From NCBI GenBank assembly GCA_020073485.1, contig JAIQFB010000003.1, positions 62,001 through 126,000 of the forward strand: a stretch of DNA of 64,000 bases, given 5' to 3'. Below the pieces are notes generated by a model. It did not search any database. It had not been told where the DNA came from and was given only the letters and a program-made list of their open reading frames with translations. Positions 1-7,550 of the stretch are shown one piece after another. Every line of letters starts with the position of its first letter. The first letter of the stretch is position 1. The DNA comes from Terriglobia bacterium. Lineage in GTDB: Bacteria > Acidobacteriota > Terriglobia > Acidiferrales > UBA7541. The position numbers and the translations under genes are program-made.

Positions 1-537
1 GTCCGCGAACACGACGTAGCCCTGTTCGGATTTGAGCGCCTGGATTTGCCGGAGGAACAATTTCTGGCCAACTCCCTGTTGCGGCGCCACCCGGCGCTCG
101 AGGTCTCGACGGTGGGAGCTGTCGCGGCCGCGCACGCAGCGGTGGAACGCGTGCATGCGGCCCAGCATGAATTCGTCCTCCACTTCGACGTCGACGTCAT
201 CAATAGCGAGGAATTTCCCTGGACCAATTTTCCCGGTTCCGGCGGGCTTTCCTTGAACGAGGTCCGCGATGCGCTTCGTGTGTTTACCGCCCAGCCCAAT
301 CTGGTTGCGATCGAAGTCGCCGCCTACAATCCGGACCTCGATCCCGACGGCCAGGGTGCCCGGAAACTTATCGATCTGCTTGCCGATGTGCTTTCGATTC
401 GACTGGAAGCCGCACCAAGTCCATCTGTGAGCAGCGAGCAAGTTGTCTCCGATGGGCCTGTCGCAGTCGCGGAATCTCCCGCCGCGCCTTCCGCCGATCC
501 GCAAGAACCGCCCGCGCCCGATTCCGTCAATTCCTAG
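1..537 (+). CDS. Arginase/agmatinase-family protein, C-terminal part
   Basis: The reading frame is open from the first base, so the N-terminus lies outside the window. The visible 178 residues contain the ureohydrolase-type strand HFDVDVIN, whose two Asp residues correspond to binuclear manganese ligands in arginases, followed by a PGSGGLSLNE loop like the PGTG.P..GGL loop of that fold. A terminal helix (RKLIDLLADVL) is then followed by a low-complexity Ala/Pro/Ser tail of about 45 residues. The family hydrolyses C-N bonds of guanidino or formimino groups (arginase, agmatinase, formiminoglutamase). The substrate cannot be told from this part. The third Asp of the usual DxDxxD pattern is Asn here, so either the alignment or the activity differs. 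Confidence 0.8.
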   Translation, partial: VREHDVALFGFERLDLPEEQFLANSLLRRHPALEVSTVGAVAAAHAAVERVHAAQHEFVLHFDVDVINSEEFPWTNFPGSGGLSLNEVRDALRVFTAQPNLVAIEVAAYNPDLDPDGQGARKLIDLLADVLSIRLEAAPSPSVSSEQVVSDGPVAVAESPAAPSADPQEPPAPDSVNS

Positions 538-654
538 CGGCGCCTTTTTCGCTCGCCCGCATGATTCGATCCTTAGTGGCGGATTCGCCCCGGACTCGGT
601 TGCACGGAACTTCCGAATGCGCTACCGTTTCCCTATACGCTGGAGGTTACCGCC

Positions 655-1161
655 TTGATCGGAAAACAGCTTGCCGTCGCCGTGATGTTCAGCTTTATCC
701 TGGTGGGTTCGGGATTGGCCAGGCTTCGCCCGGCGCTGCTCTCTGAATCGGCCGGCGCCTCCGCGGGGATGCAAATGAACATGAGCGGCCCGGCGGACGA
801 AGGCGTGCCCTCCTACCATGCCTACGAATTGAAGCCGCCATTTCCGGCCACGCTCGATCCAAAGCAGTTTCCCGATGCCATCATTCGGAACGTCTATGCC
901 CTCGCCGGAAAAATCAAGCCGGTACTTTACCAGCAGCCATGCTACTGCTATTGCGACAGGCACCAGGGGCACAAGAGCCTGCTGGATTGTTTTGCCAGCA
1001 AGCACGGGTCGGAGTGCGACGTCTGCCTCAAGGAAGCCGTCCTTTCTTATCAATTGACGAAAAAGGGAAAAACGCCCGCGCAGATTCGGGCGGCGATCAT
1101 TCACGGGGATTGGCAATCCGTGGACATGAGTCCCTACGCCACGGAAACTATCGTCCCCTAG
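655..1161 (+). CDS. Exported protein with PCYCGC-type motif
   Basis: This 168-residue protein begins with TTG. A strong Shine-Dalgarno GGAGG at 642-646 lies 8 bases upstream, which decides the unusual start. An N-terminal hydrophobic segment (about residues 6-22) suggests export or membrane anchoring. The core has PCYCYCDRHQGHKSLLDCF and then SECDVCLKEA, a Cys-rich arrangement matching the PCYCGC-motif family (Pfam PF13798), whose function is unknown. An early His/Met stretch (MQMNM) and five clustered Cys suggest metal or heme handling, which is inference. It sits 117 bases after the arginase-like gene and 160 bases before the DoxX/ChrA pair, on the same strand. Confidence 0.75.
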   Translation: MIGKQLAVAVMFSFILVGSGLARLRPALLSESAGASAGMQMNMSGPADEGVPSYHAYELKPPFPATLDPKQFPDAIIRNVYALAGKIKPVLYQQPCYCYCDRHQGHKSLLDCFASKHGSECDVCLKEAVLSYQLTKKGKTPAQIRAAIIHGDWQSVDMSPYATETIVP

Positions 1162-1321
1162 TTTTTCCTCTGCAATCATCCCAATTTTCGTGTATTGAAA
1201 GTGTCCGCGTTCCTATTTTCTTCAATACCGAAGTAGAATTGTCCATCCACCCGCCGAGTGCGTTACACTCCTGCCGAAATGGAAAGCATTCCTGAGACGC
1301 GCGTTGAAAGGAGGGCCTGAG

Positions 1322-1762
1322 ATGTCCAATGGCGGCAATTCGGGATCCGATAAGACGCAGGCGGCGATCCTGGCGGTTCGCCTGCTTGTGGGCGCTGTAT
1401 TTTTCCTGGAAGGAATCAAGAAATTTCTGTTTCCCGAGCAGTGGGGGGCGGGAAGGTTCGCGGGGATCGGTATTCCCGCGCCGCATGTGATGGGCCCGTT
1501 CGTTGGCACGGTGGAAACGATTTGCGGGCTGCTGGTGATGCTCGGATTCCGCACCAGTCTTGCCGCAGCGCCGTTGCTGGTCGTGATTTGTACGGCGATT
1601 GCCACCACGAAAATTCCGATCCTGCTCAAATCCGGTTTCTGGCGCATGGAGGATGCCGCCCGCACCGATTACTCCATGCTTATGGGACTGATCTTCCTGT
1701 TGTTCGCTGGCTCGGGCAGCCTGTCGCTGGACGCGCGCACCGCGAACCGGAAGACACCGTAG
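1322..1762 (+). CDS. DoxX-family membrane protein
   Basis: This 146-residue protein has four hydrophobic segments. The DoxX-like opening AAILAVRLLVGAVFFLEGIKKFLFPE is followed by the conserved GPFVGTVETICGLLVMLG segment. DoxX proteins are small integral membrane proteins linked to quinone or thiosulfate redox chemistry in some organisms and of unknown role in most. I chose ATG 1322 over an in-frame TTG at 1304 because AAAGGAGGG at 1307-1315 is correctly spaced for it. The stop is followed after one base by the chromate transporter start, so the two are very probably co-transcribed and translationally coupled. Confidence 0.85.
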   Translation: MSNGGNSGSDKTQAAILAVRLLVGAVFFLEGIKKFLFPEQWGAGRFAGIGIPAPHVMGPFVGTVETICGLLVMLGFRTSLAAAPLLVVICTAIATTKIPILLKSGFWRMEDAARTDYSMLMGLIFLLFAGSGSLSLDARTANRKTP

Positions 1763-1763
1763 G

Positions 1764-2990
1764 ATGGCGGACCTCGCACAATCTGAACCAGACGGGCCGA
1801 CCCTTGATGAGAAGAGTTCTCTCAAGGAACTCGCTCTCTTTTTCCTGCGGCTGGGAACCACTGCTTTTGGCGGCCCGGCCGCGCATATCGCCATCATGGA
1901 AGACGAGTTGGTCCGCCGCAGAAAATGGCTTACGCGGGAAAAATTTCTCGATCTGCTGGGCGCAAGCAATTTGATTCCCGGCCCCAGTTCGAGCGAACTG
2001 GCCATCCACATCGGATATCTAAGAGCGGGCTGGGCGGGCCTCGTGGTCGGCGGGATTTGTTTCATCCTGCCTGCAGCGATTCTGGTTGCGCTTATCGCCT
2101 GGGCCTACGTTCGCTTCGGCCATCTGCCCGCGGCCGCTGGCGTGCTGTACGGCGTCAAGCCGGTGGTCATCGCCGTCATCCTGCAGGCGTTGTGGGGGCT
2201 CGGGCGCACGGCCGTCAAGAGCTGGCCGCTTGCAATCGCGGGCGTGATTTGCGCTGTACTCAGTTTTTGGGGAACGAACGCGTTGGCGATTCTTTTCGGA
2301 GCCGGCGCGATCCTGGCCTGCTTTCACACAATTTCCAGAGGGATCAAGCAGCGGCAAACCGCGAGGCATGGCGCGCTTGTTCTGCTCCGGGGAAATTTCC
2401 GCGCAAATCTCGCGCGATTATTTCCCCTGGCGGGAGGCGCCGGGGCAGCGACTTTAGTACCCGGACTGTGGCCATTGTTCCTGGTTTTCCTGAAAATTGG
2501 TTCGGTGGTGTTCGGCAGCGGCTACGTCCTGCTCGCTTTCCTGCGCGCCGATCTGGTGGCGCATCGCGCCTGGGTAACCGACGCGCAGCTGGTGGACGCC
2601 GTGGCCATCGGACAGGTGACGCCGGGACCCGTGTTCACGACGGCGACGTTTCTTGGGTACTTGTTGCGCGGGCCGCTTGGCGCAGCGGCCGCGACCGTGG
2701 GAATATTTCTGCCCGCATTCATCCTTGTGGCTGCCAGCGGGCCGCTGATTCCGTTCCTGCGGCGGTCGGCGACGGCGGGAGCGTTTCTCGACGGGGTAAA
2801 TGTTGCGTCGCTCGCTTTGATGGCCGCGGTAAGTTATCAACTCGGCCGCTCCGCGATCGTGGACGCGCTGACGATTGCGCTGGCCATCGCCAGCGCTGTT
2901 TTGTTATTGCGTTTCCGAATCAACTCGGCATGGCTGGTTCTGGGCGGAGCGATGGCCGGTATTGTTGCGCAATATGTGCGAGGCGGCTAA
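1764..2990 (+). CDS. chrA: Chromate transporter, ChrA family (two CHR domains)
   Basis: This 408-residue inner-membrane protein has the two-fold repeat typical of long-chain ChrA. The first half has FGGPAAHIAIMEDELV and NLIPGPSSSELAIHIG; the second half repeats the pattern with FGSGYVLLAFLRADLV and IGQVTPGPVFTTATFLG. About ten hydrophobic segments are present. ChrA members export chromate by a proton- or sulfate-linked mechanism. The length fits the family. The gene starts one base after the DoxX stop, and its 3' end overlaps the converging DUF983 gene by 4 bases. The role in chromate resistance is inferred from family membership only. Confidence 0.9.
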   Translation: MADLAQSEPDGPTLDEKSSLKELALFFLRLGTTAFGGPAAHIAIMEDELVRRRKWLTREKFLDLLGASNLIPGPSSSELAIHIGYLRAGWAGLVVGGICFILPAAILVALIAWAYVRFGHLPAAAGVLYGVKPVVIAVILQALWGLGRTAVKSWPLAIAGVICAVLSFWGTNALAILFGAGAILACFHTISRGIKQRQTARHGALVLLRGNFRANLARLFPLAGGAGAATLVPGLWPLFLVFLKIGSVVFGSGYVLLAFLRADLVAHRAWVTDAQLVDAVAIGQVTPGPVFTTATFLGYLLRGPLGAAAATVGIFLPAFILVAASGPLIPFLRRSATAGAFLDGVNVASLALMAAVSYQLGRSAIVDALTIALAIASAVLLLRFRINSAWLVLGGAMAGIVAQYVRGG

Positions 2991-3379
2991 TGAACTTCAC
3001 TGCCCGGCCCGTCAGGCTGCCTGGGCTTCACCCAGTAGTCCAGCCCGAGCCAGAAGCTATACGCGTGCCGCACGAGCGCCAGCGATAACGCGATGGCGAA
3101 ACCCATCCACAGCAGAATTTTCTGATTGACCGAAAGCCGGGTGAAGTCCGGAAACAGGAGCGACACCAGAAAGATTGCCACCACGCACGCCGTGGTCGCC
3201 ACGTAGTTGATGATCATCGCGCCCACGTAATACCCCTGCTCGGGAAAATAAGACAACCCGCAATCCGGACATCGCGGCAACATGCGGAATACCCCTCGAA
3301 ATAATCGGCCGCGCCCGCAGTTCGGGCACCGCCAATGTGCGGCGCGTCGAATGGTCTGGGATAAGGGAGGCCGCCACAT
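2987..3379 (-). CDS. DUF983-family membrane protein
   Basis: This 130-residue protein opens with a rubredoxin-like zinc site, CPNCGRG and then CPDCGLSYFPEQGYYVG, followed by two hydrophobic segments (about residues 55-75 and 88-108). That is the DUF983 layout: a four-Cys N-terminal knuckle followed by transmembrane helices. DUF983 proteins are often found near cytochrome oxidase genes, but no such gene is visible here. It converges on and overlaps the end of chrA by 4 bases. Confidence 0.85.
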   Translation of the reverse strand: MWRPPLSQTIRRAAHWRCPNCGRGRLFRGVFRMLPRCPDCGLSYFPEQGYYVGAMIINYVATTACVVAIFLVSLLFPDFTRLSVNQKILLWMGFAIALSLALVRHAYSFWLGLDYWVKPRQPDGPGSEVH

Positions 3380-3734
3380 GAACTAATTCACTCTTAAAGT
3401 AGTTTCACACATACGGAAGTTATAGTTCACCTGAAATGTTAAGCCGCCTGATTCCGCAACTTTTGGCCTACGCAACACCTGACCTCGATCGTACGATGGC
3501 TTACGATCTGCGTGCCGCCGTAAGTGTCTTATATTCAATTATATAAAGAATAATATTCTTCTTGTTAGGAGGGTTATTGGAATCGGGTTGACTCCATTCA
3601 ATAGCCGCATTTTCGACCTGGAAACTGCCGGGGCATTTCTGATTGCTCCAAAACGGTACTGTACCCTACGATTTATTCAGGGTTTTCAGGAATCCTACCC
3701 AGAATTCCCCCTGCTATTGGCCAGGAGACCACGA
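3380..3734. other. Intergenic leader, AT-rich, upstream of the hybrid kinase
   Basis: This stretch separates two divergent genes and must hold both promoters. It is much richer in A+T than its surroundings, especially 3530-3570. It includes an interrupted palindrome, AAGAAT-AAT-ATTCTT, at 3546-3560, which could be a regulator site. The kinase frame stays open upstream to about 3588, but no convincing ribosome site supports a start there. I see no gene or RNA element that I can name. Confidence 0.4.
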
Positions 3735-6700
3735 ATGCCGAACAACAACCCAGCCCCCAACGAGATCCCCAAGGAATTCGAGCGCCTCGATCACAAGGAA
3801 AAGGAACTCTGGCGCCTGGCCTTACTGATGCTTGCCATCCTCGCTGTTGGCGTAGGGGTGTTGTCTCAGGAGGACCTCCAAAAAGGGCAGCTCAATCTCG
3901 AAGCCCTCCCGGTTGGAGTAGGCGTTCTCATCATCCTGTTTGGGTTGTACCTCTGGAAGAAGAAGCGGGAGATTGACGAGCTGCGCGGCTTCGTCAAGGG
4001 CTTCCAGCAGATGAAAGAGGCGCCGCCGACTGCCGAGCAGCTCGACAAGCTCGCGGATGTCATTGCCGCGTCCCGCCAGGGTTACCGCGATTTGATCGAC
4101 AGCATGGACCATCTGGTCTTCACGATTTCCCTGGACGGGGAAATCCGCACCGTGAATCAGCGCATCACGGAAGTATTTGGACATTCCTACTCCGAGCTTG
4201 TGGGGCACAAGTTGGACGAGTTCTTTGACGAGCCAAGCAGGGAAGCCGTGCAAAAGTCGGTCGATTGGTTTTCCGAAAAGCGCCATTGGACAGGAACGGT
4301 CCGCGCGCGCCTGAAGAAGACGGGCAGCGCGCGCTATTTTGATTGCGTCTTACAGGCAATCGTCAAGGACGGGAAAGTGGTTGGCGCCAGCGGGCTGGCC
4401 CGTGACATCACCGATCAGCGCGAGAGTGAATCGCGCTTCACGGAGCTATTTGAAACCCTTCAGGAAGGCGTCTATTTTTGCGATACGGCCGGAAAACTGT
4501 TGGACGTGAATCCGGCGATGGTGCAAATGCTGGGATATTCGCACCGCGATGAACTGGTGGGAACCAACATCGGCAAGCTATATCACCAAGTCCCGCAATC
4601 GCCTTTTCCGGAATGGGGGCAGGGCCGCGGCTCCTCGCCGCTTACCCGCGAAGTCGTCCTGCGCAAAAAGGACGGAAGCCCGATCGTGTGCATCGATAAC
4701 TCCAACGCCATCTGCGATTCCTCCGGCCGCATGATCCGCCACCAGGGAACCCTGGTGGACATCACGGACAGGAAGCGATCGGAAGAGGAATTGCAAAAGG
4801 CCAAAGAGGCCGCGGAAGCGGCCAGCCGGGCCAAGAGCGGCTTTCTGGCGCATATGAGTCACGAGATTCGCACGCCGATGAACGCCATCATCGGCATGAC
4901 CGAACTCGCGCTGGATACGCAGCTCACCGAGGAACAGCGGGAATTCCTGACCATGGTTCGCAGTTCCGGGAAGTCCCTGCTGGCCCTGATCAACGACATT
5001 CTGGATTTTTCAAAAATCGAGGCGGGAAAACTGAGCCTGGAGCGCATCGAGTTCTCCCTGCGATATGCCACCAGCGACACCGTGAAAATCCTGGGGTTGC
5101 GGGCAAGGCAAAAGGGGTTGGAGCTGCAGAGCCAGATTTCTCCGGAGGTGCCGGACGCGCTTTTGGGCGATCCCGGCAGGCTGCGGCAAATCCTGTTTAA
5201 CCTGATCGACAACGCCATCAAGTTCACTGAGCGGGGCCGTGTAACGCTGCGCATGGAAGTGGACTCCCGATCCGAGCGCGAAGCCTGCCTGCATTTTTCG
5301 GTCGCCGATACGGGTATCGGCATCCCCAGGGAGAAGCAGCTCCTTATTTTTGAGGCCTTCACCCAGGCGGACAACTCGATTACGCGCAAATTCGGAGGAA
5401 CTGGCCTTGGCCTTTCGATTTCCTCGCGCCTGGTGGAACTCATGGACGGAAAAATCTGGATCGAAAGCGAAATCGGCCGGGGCACCATGTTTCATTTCAC
5501 CGCGCGCTTCGGACTGCAAAAGCAATCGGCAAGGAAAATTCCCGCCCGATCCGATTTGAAAGGGACGCGCGTGCTGCTCGCCGACGATTTGCCGACCAGT
5601 TCCCGGCTTCTTGAGCTCATGCTCTTGAATTGCGATATGCAACCCGTGGTCTTCAATAGCGGCCGGGAAGCGCTGGCGGCCTTGACCCAGGCGGCAATAG
5701 ACGGGCAGCCTTTCCCGTTCCTGCTGGCCAACACGAATCTTGCGGAGCTGGACGGCTTCAGGCTGGCCAAGGAGATCAAGCTGAATCCGGAAATCGCGCA
5801 GACCCAGATTCTCCTGTTCACGTCCGAAGGACTGGCTGGGGATGCGGCGCGCTGCCGCGAGTTGGGTGTTTCCGCCTACTTGACTCTTCCCGTGGATCAA
5901 GCGACGTTGACCGAAGCGTTTATCGCCGCTTTGGACGCGCGCACGGCCGGTCCGGACCGCGCCGTCCTCGCGACTCGGCACTCGTTGCGCGAAGGAACAC
6001 AGAACCTGCGAATCCTCCTGGCCGAAGACAACACCGTCAACCAGATCCTGGCCGATCGTTTGGTTCGCAGGCGGGGCCATTCGCTGGTCATCGTCAACAA
6101 CGGGCGCGAGGCCCTCGACGCCCTGGACCGCGAACACTTTGATCTGATCCTGATGGACGTTCAGATGCCGGAAATGAGCGGCCTCGAAGCCACCGCGGCC
6201 ATACGCCAAAAAGAAAAAAGCGCCGGTTCGCGCATTCCCATCATTGCGCTCACGGCCTTTGCCATGAAGGACGACCGCGATCGTTGCCTGGAAGCGGGCA
6301 TGGATGACTATGTGACCAAACCCATCGAGCAAGCGGCGCTGTTTGAAGCCATCGAGAGACTTACCGGTGTCGCTTCCGCGCAGAACGCACTGGCGACAGC
6401 CGAATCGAATGCTGGTGAGGGGCCTTCCGGCGTCGCCGTTTTTGACATGGATGCTGCTCTGGAGCATCTCGGCGGAGACGCCGACCTGCTTCGCGAAATC
6501 GTGGGCATGTTCCGAACGCAGTGCGACAAGTGCATGGCAAAACTTCGCGAGGCCGTGGCCAAGGGCGACGCCGTCGGAATCGAATTTGCCGCGCACGCGC
6601 TGAAAGGCGCGGCCGCGAACCTGTTTGCGCAGGGCACGGTGGAAGCCGCTTTGCGGCTCGAGGAATTGGGGCGGTCAGGCTCTACCGACGGCGCAAGGGA

Positions 6701-6788
6701 AATGCTGGCTGTGCTGGAATCGGAAATTTCCAGATTGCGGCTGGCGCTAGAAGATATCGAGAAGGAGTACGCGAAGTCGCAGGCCTGA
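3735..6788 (+). CDS. Hybrid sensor histidine kinase (PAS-PAS-HisKA-HATPase-REC-REC-Hpt)
   Basis: This 1017-residue multi-domain phosphorelay protein has two membrane helices near the N-terminus (about 27-44 and 58-74), two PAS domains, then a dimerisation/phosphoacceptor domain with His376 in HMSHEIRTPMN. The ATPase domain follows with N, G1 and G2 boxes (LIDNAIKF, DTGIGIP, GGTGLGLSI). Two receivers and a C-terminal Hpt domain (HALKGAAANLF) complete it, an overall BarA-like order. The first receiver is degenerate: the phosphoacceptor Asp is Asn666 (LLANTNLAELDG) and the conserved Lys-Pro reads Leu-Pro. The second receiver is canonical (LMDVQMPEMSG, TKP). ATG 3735 is chosen for AGGAG at 3723-3727; longer in-frame starts lack a site. 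A single-domain regulator converges downstream. Confidence 0.93.
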   Translation: MPNNNPAPNEIPKEFERLDHKEKELWRLALLMLAILAVGVGVLSQEDLQKGQLNLEALPVGVGVLIILFGLYLWKKKREIDELRGFVKGFQQMKEAPPTAEQLDKLADVIAASRQGYRDLIDSMDHLVFTISLDGEIRTVNQRITEVFGHSYSELVGHKLDEFFDEPSREAVQKSVDWFSEKRHWTGTVRARLKKTGSARYFDCVLQAIVKDGKVVGASGLARDITDQRESESRFTELFETLQEGVYFCDTAGKLLDVNPAMVQMLGYSHRDELVGTNIGKLYHQVPQSPFPEWGQGRGSSPLTREVVLRKKDGSPIVCIDNSNAICDSSGRMIRHQGTLVDITDRKRSEEELQKAKEAAEAASRAKSGFLAHMSHEIRTPMNAIIGMTELALDTQLTEEQREFLTMVRSSGKSLLALINDILDFSKIEAGKLSLERIEFSLRYATSDTVKILGLRARQKGLELQSQISPEVPDALLGDPGRLRQILFNLIDNAIKFTERGRVTLRMEVDSRSEREACLHFSVADTGIGIPREKQLLIFEAFTQADNSITRKFGGTGLGLSISSRLVELMDGKIWIESEIGRGTMFHFTARFGLQKQSARKIPARSDLKGTRVLLADDLPTSSRLLELMLLNCDMQPVVFNSGREALAALTQAAIDGQPFPFLLANTNLAELDGFRLAKEIKLNPEIAQTQILLFTSEGLAGDAARCRELGVSAYLTLPVDQATLTEAFIAALDARTAGPDRAVLATRHSLREGTQNLRILLAEDNTVNQILADRLVRRRGHSLVIVNNGREALDALDREHFDLILMDVQMPEMSGLEATAAIRQKEKSAGSRIPIIALTAFAMKDDRDRCLEAGMDDYVTKPIEQAALFEAIERLTGVASAQNALATAESNAGEGPSGVAVFDMDAALEHLGGDADLLREIVGMFRTQCDKCMAKLREAVAKGDAVGIEFAAHALKGAAANLFAQGTVEAALRLEELGRSGSTDGAREMLAVLESEISRLRLALEDIEKEYAKSQA

Positions 6789-6810
6789 GGGAATTCTGCC
6801 GGCGGGGAAT

Positions 6811-6832
6811 CGCGGAGAAATCGTTTCTCGCG
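6811..6832. terminator. Possible bidirectional terminator hairpin
   Basis: An AGAAA/TTTCT stem with flanking CGCG complementarity lies between the converging hybrid-kinase and response-regulator genes. The position suits a shared terminator, but the hairpin has a bulge and no clear run of T on either side. Confidence 0.35.
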
Positions 6833-6839
6833 GAGACCA

Positions 6840-7247
6840 TCAGGCGGTTACGGGGCAAAACATCTGGATGATGTTCACTAATTGGTCCGCTTTTAGCGGC
6901 TTCACCATATAAATCACCGCTCCCAGGTCGTGGCCGGTTTTGAAATCCTTTGGATCGCCGCGCGAAGTCAGGAAAATCACGGGAACGTTGGCGAGCCGCG
7001 GCTCACGTTTCACCAGATAGCAAAGGTCGTAGCCGGAAATTCCCGGCATCATGACGTCGAAGATCAGGACAGCCGGAGTGAGATCTCTCAAAATCTGAAG
7101 CGCTTCTTCGCCGCTGGAGGCTTTCTTCACCACGTAATCATGGCGCATTAACTGCGCCTCGATGATCCGGAGAACGGTTGGATCGTCATCCACTGCGAGG
7201 ATCACGGGACTTTTCGATGGATCCGGGGTTGGTTTTGTCGTAGGCAT
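6840..7247 (-). CDS. Single-domain response regulator (CheY-like)
   Basis: This 135-residue protein consists of one receiver domain. It has the acidic pair in LAVDDDP, the phosphoacceptor Asp in IFDVMMPGISGYDL, the Thr in FLTSRGD and the Lys in MVKPLKADQL. No output domain follows, so it must act by protein-protein contact or as a phosphate shuttle. A Pro/Thr-rich leader of about 14 residues precedes the domain. It converges on the hybrid kinase gene 51 bases away; a phosphorelay with that kinase is plausible but only inferred from position. Confidence 0.88.
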   Translation of the reverse strand: MPTTKPTPDPSKSPVILAVDDDPTVLRIIEAQLMRHDYVVKKASSGEEALQILRDLTPAVLIFDVMMPGISGYDLCYLVKREPRLANVPVIFLTSRGDPKDFKTGHDLGAVIYMVKPLKADQLVNIIQMFCPVTA

Positions 7248-7415
7248 ACAATGTTCCCATCCAAATCAGGCCTGAGAGGTATCCTGAGGACCAACGCTGA
7301 CGTTAATTCCAACAAGGCTTAATCAGCCTAATCTAATTTTCCGCACGGCCCCGATTCGGGTCAAGGCTTTCCCGGGACACTGGTTCTTGGAGAGAGACAT
7401 GGGGAATTGGCAGCC

Positions 7416-7457
7416 GTAGGGCCGTCCGCCGAGGCAGGGCGCGCCGGATGCCCCTAC
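7416..7457. repeat. REP-like palindromic intergenic repeat
   Basis: The segment begins GTAGGG and ends GATGCCCCTAC, with a GC-rich centre containing CCGCCG. It is clearly related to the cleaner copy at 18206-18237 (GTAGGGGCA ... TGCCCCTAC). It lies between the divergent regulator and TPP-enzyme genes. Confidence 0.5.
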
Positions 7458-7550
7458 TTGACTCGATGATTGCCCTGGCATAAGGTAGCCGGAGAAATCC
7501 GGAAAAATAATAATCCGTAAAATCGCGCCCTGCTCGCGATGGGAAACGGC

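Noticed and set aside
1925-3088. Second long frame inside chrA
   Set aside because: Out-of-frame shadow rich in Arg/Gly; chrA has full-length family motifs.
5010-6596. Long minus-strand open frame opposite the hybrid kinase
   Set aside because: It is antisense to a gene with clear domain motifs; its product is low-complexity with no recognisable domain. GC-rich codon bias alone explains it.
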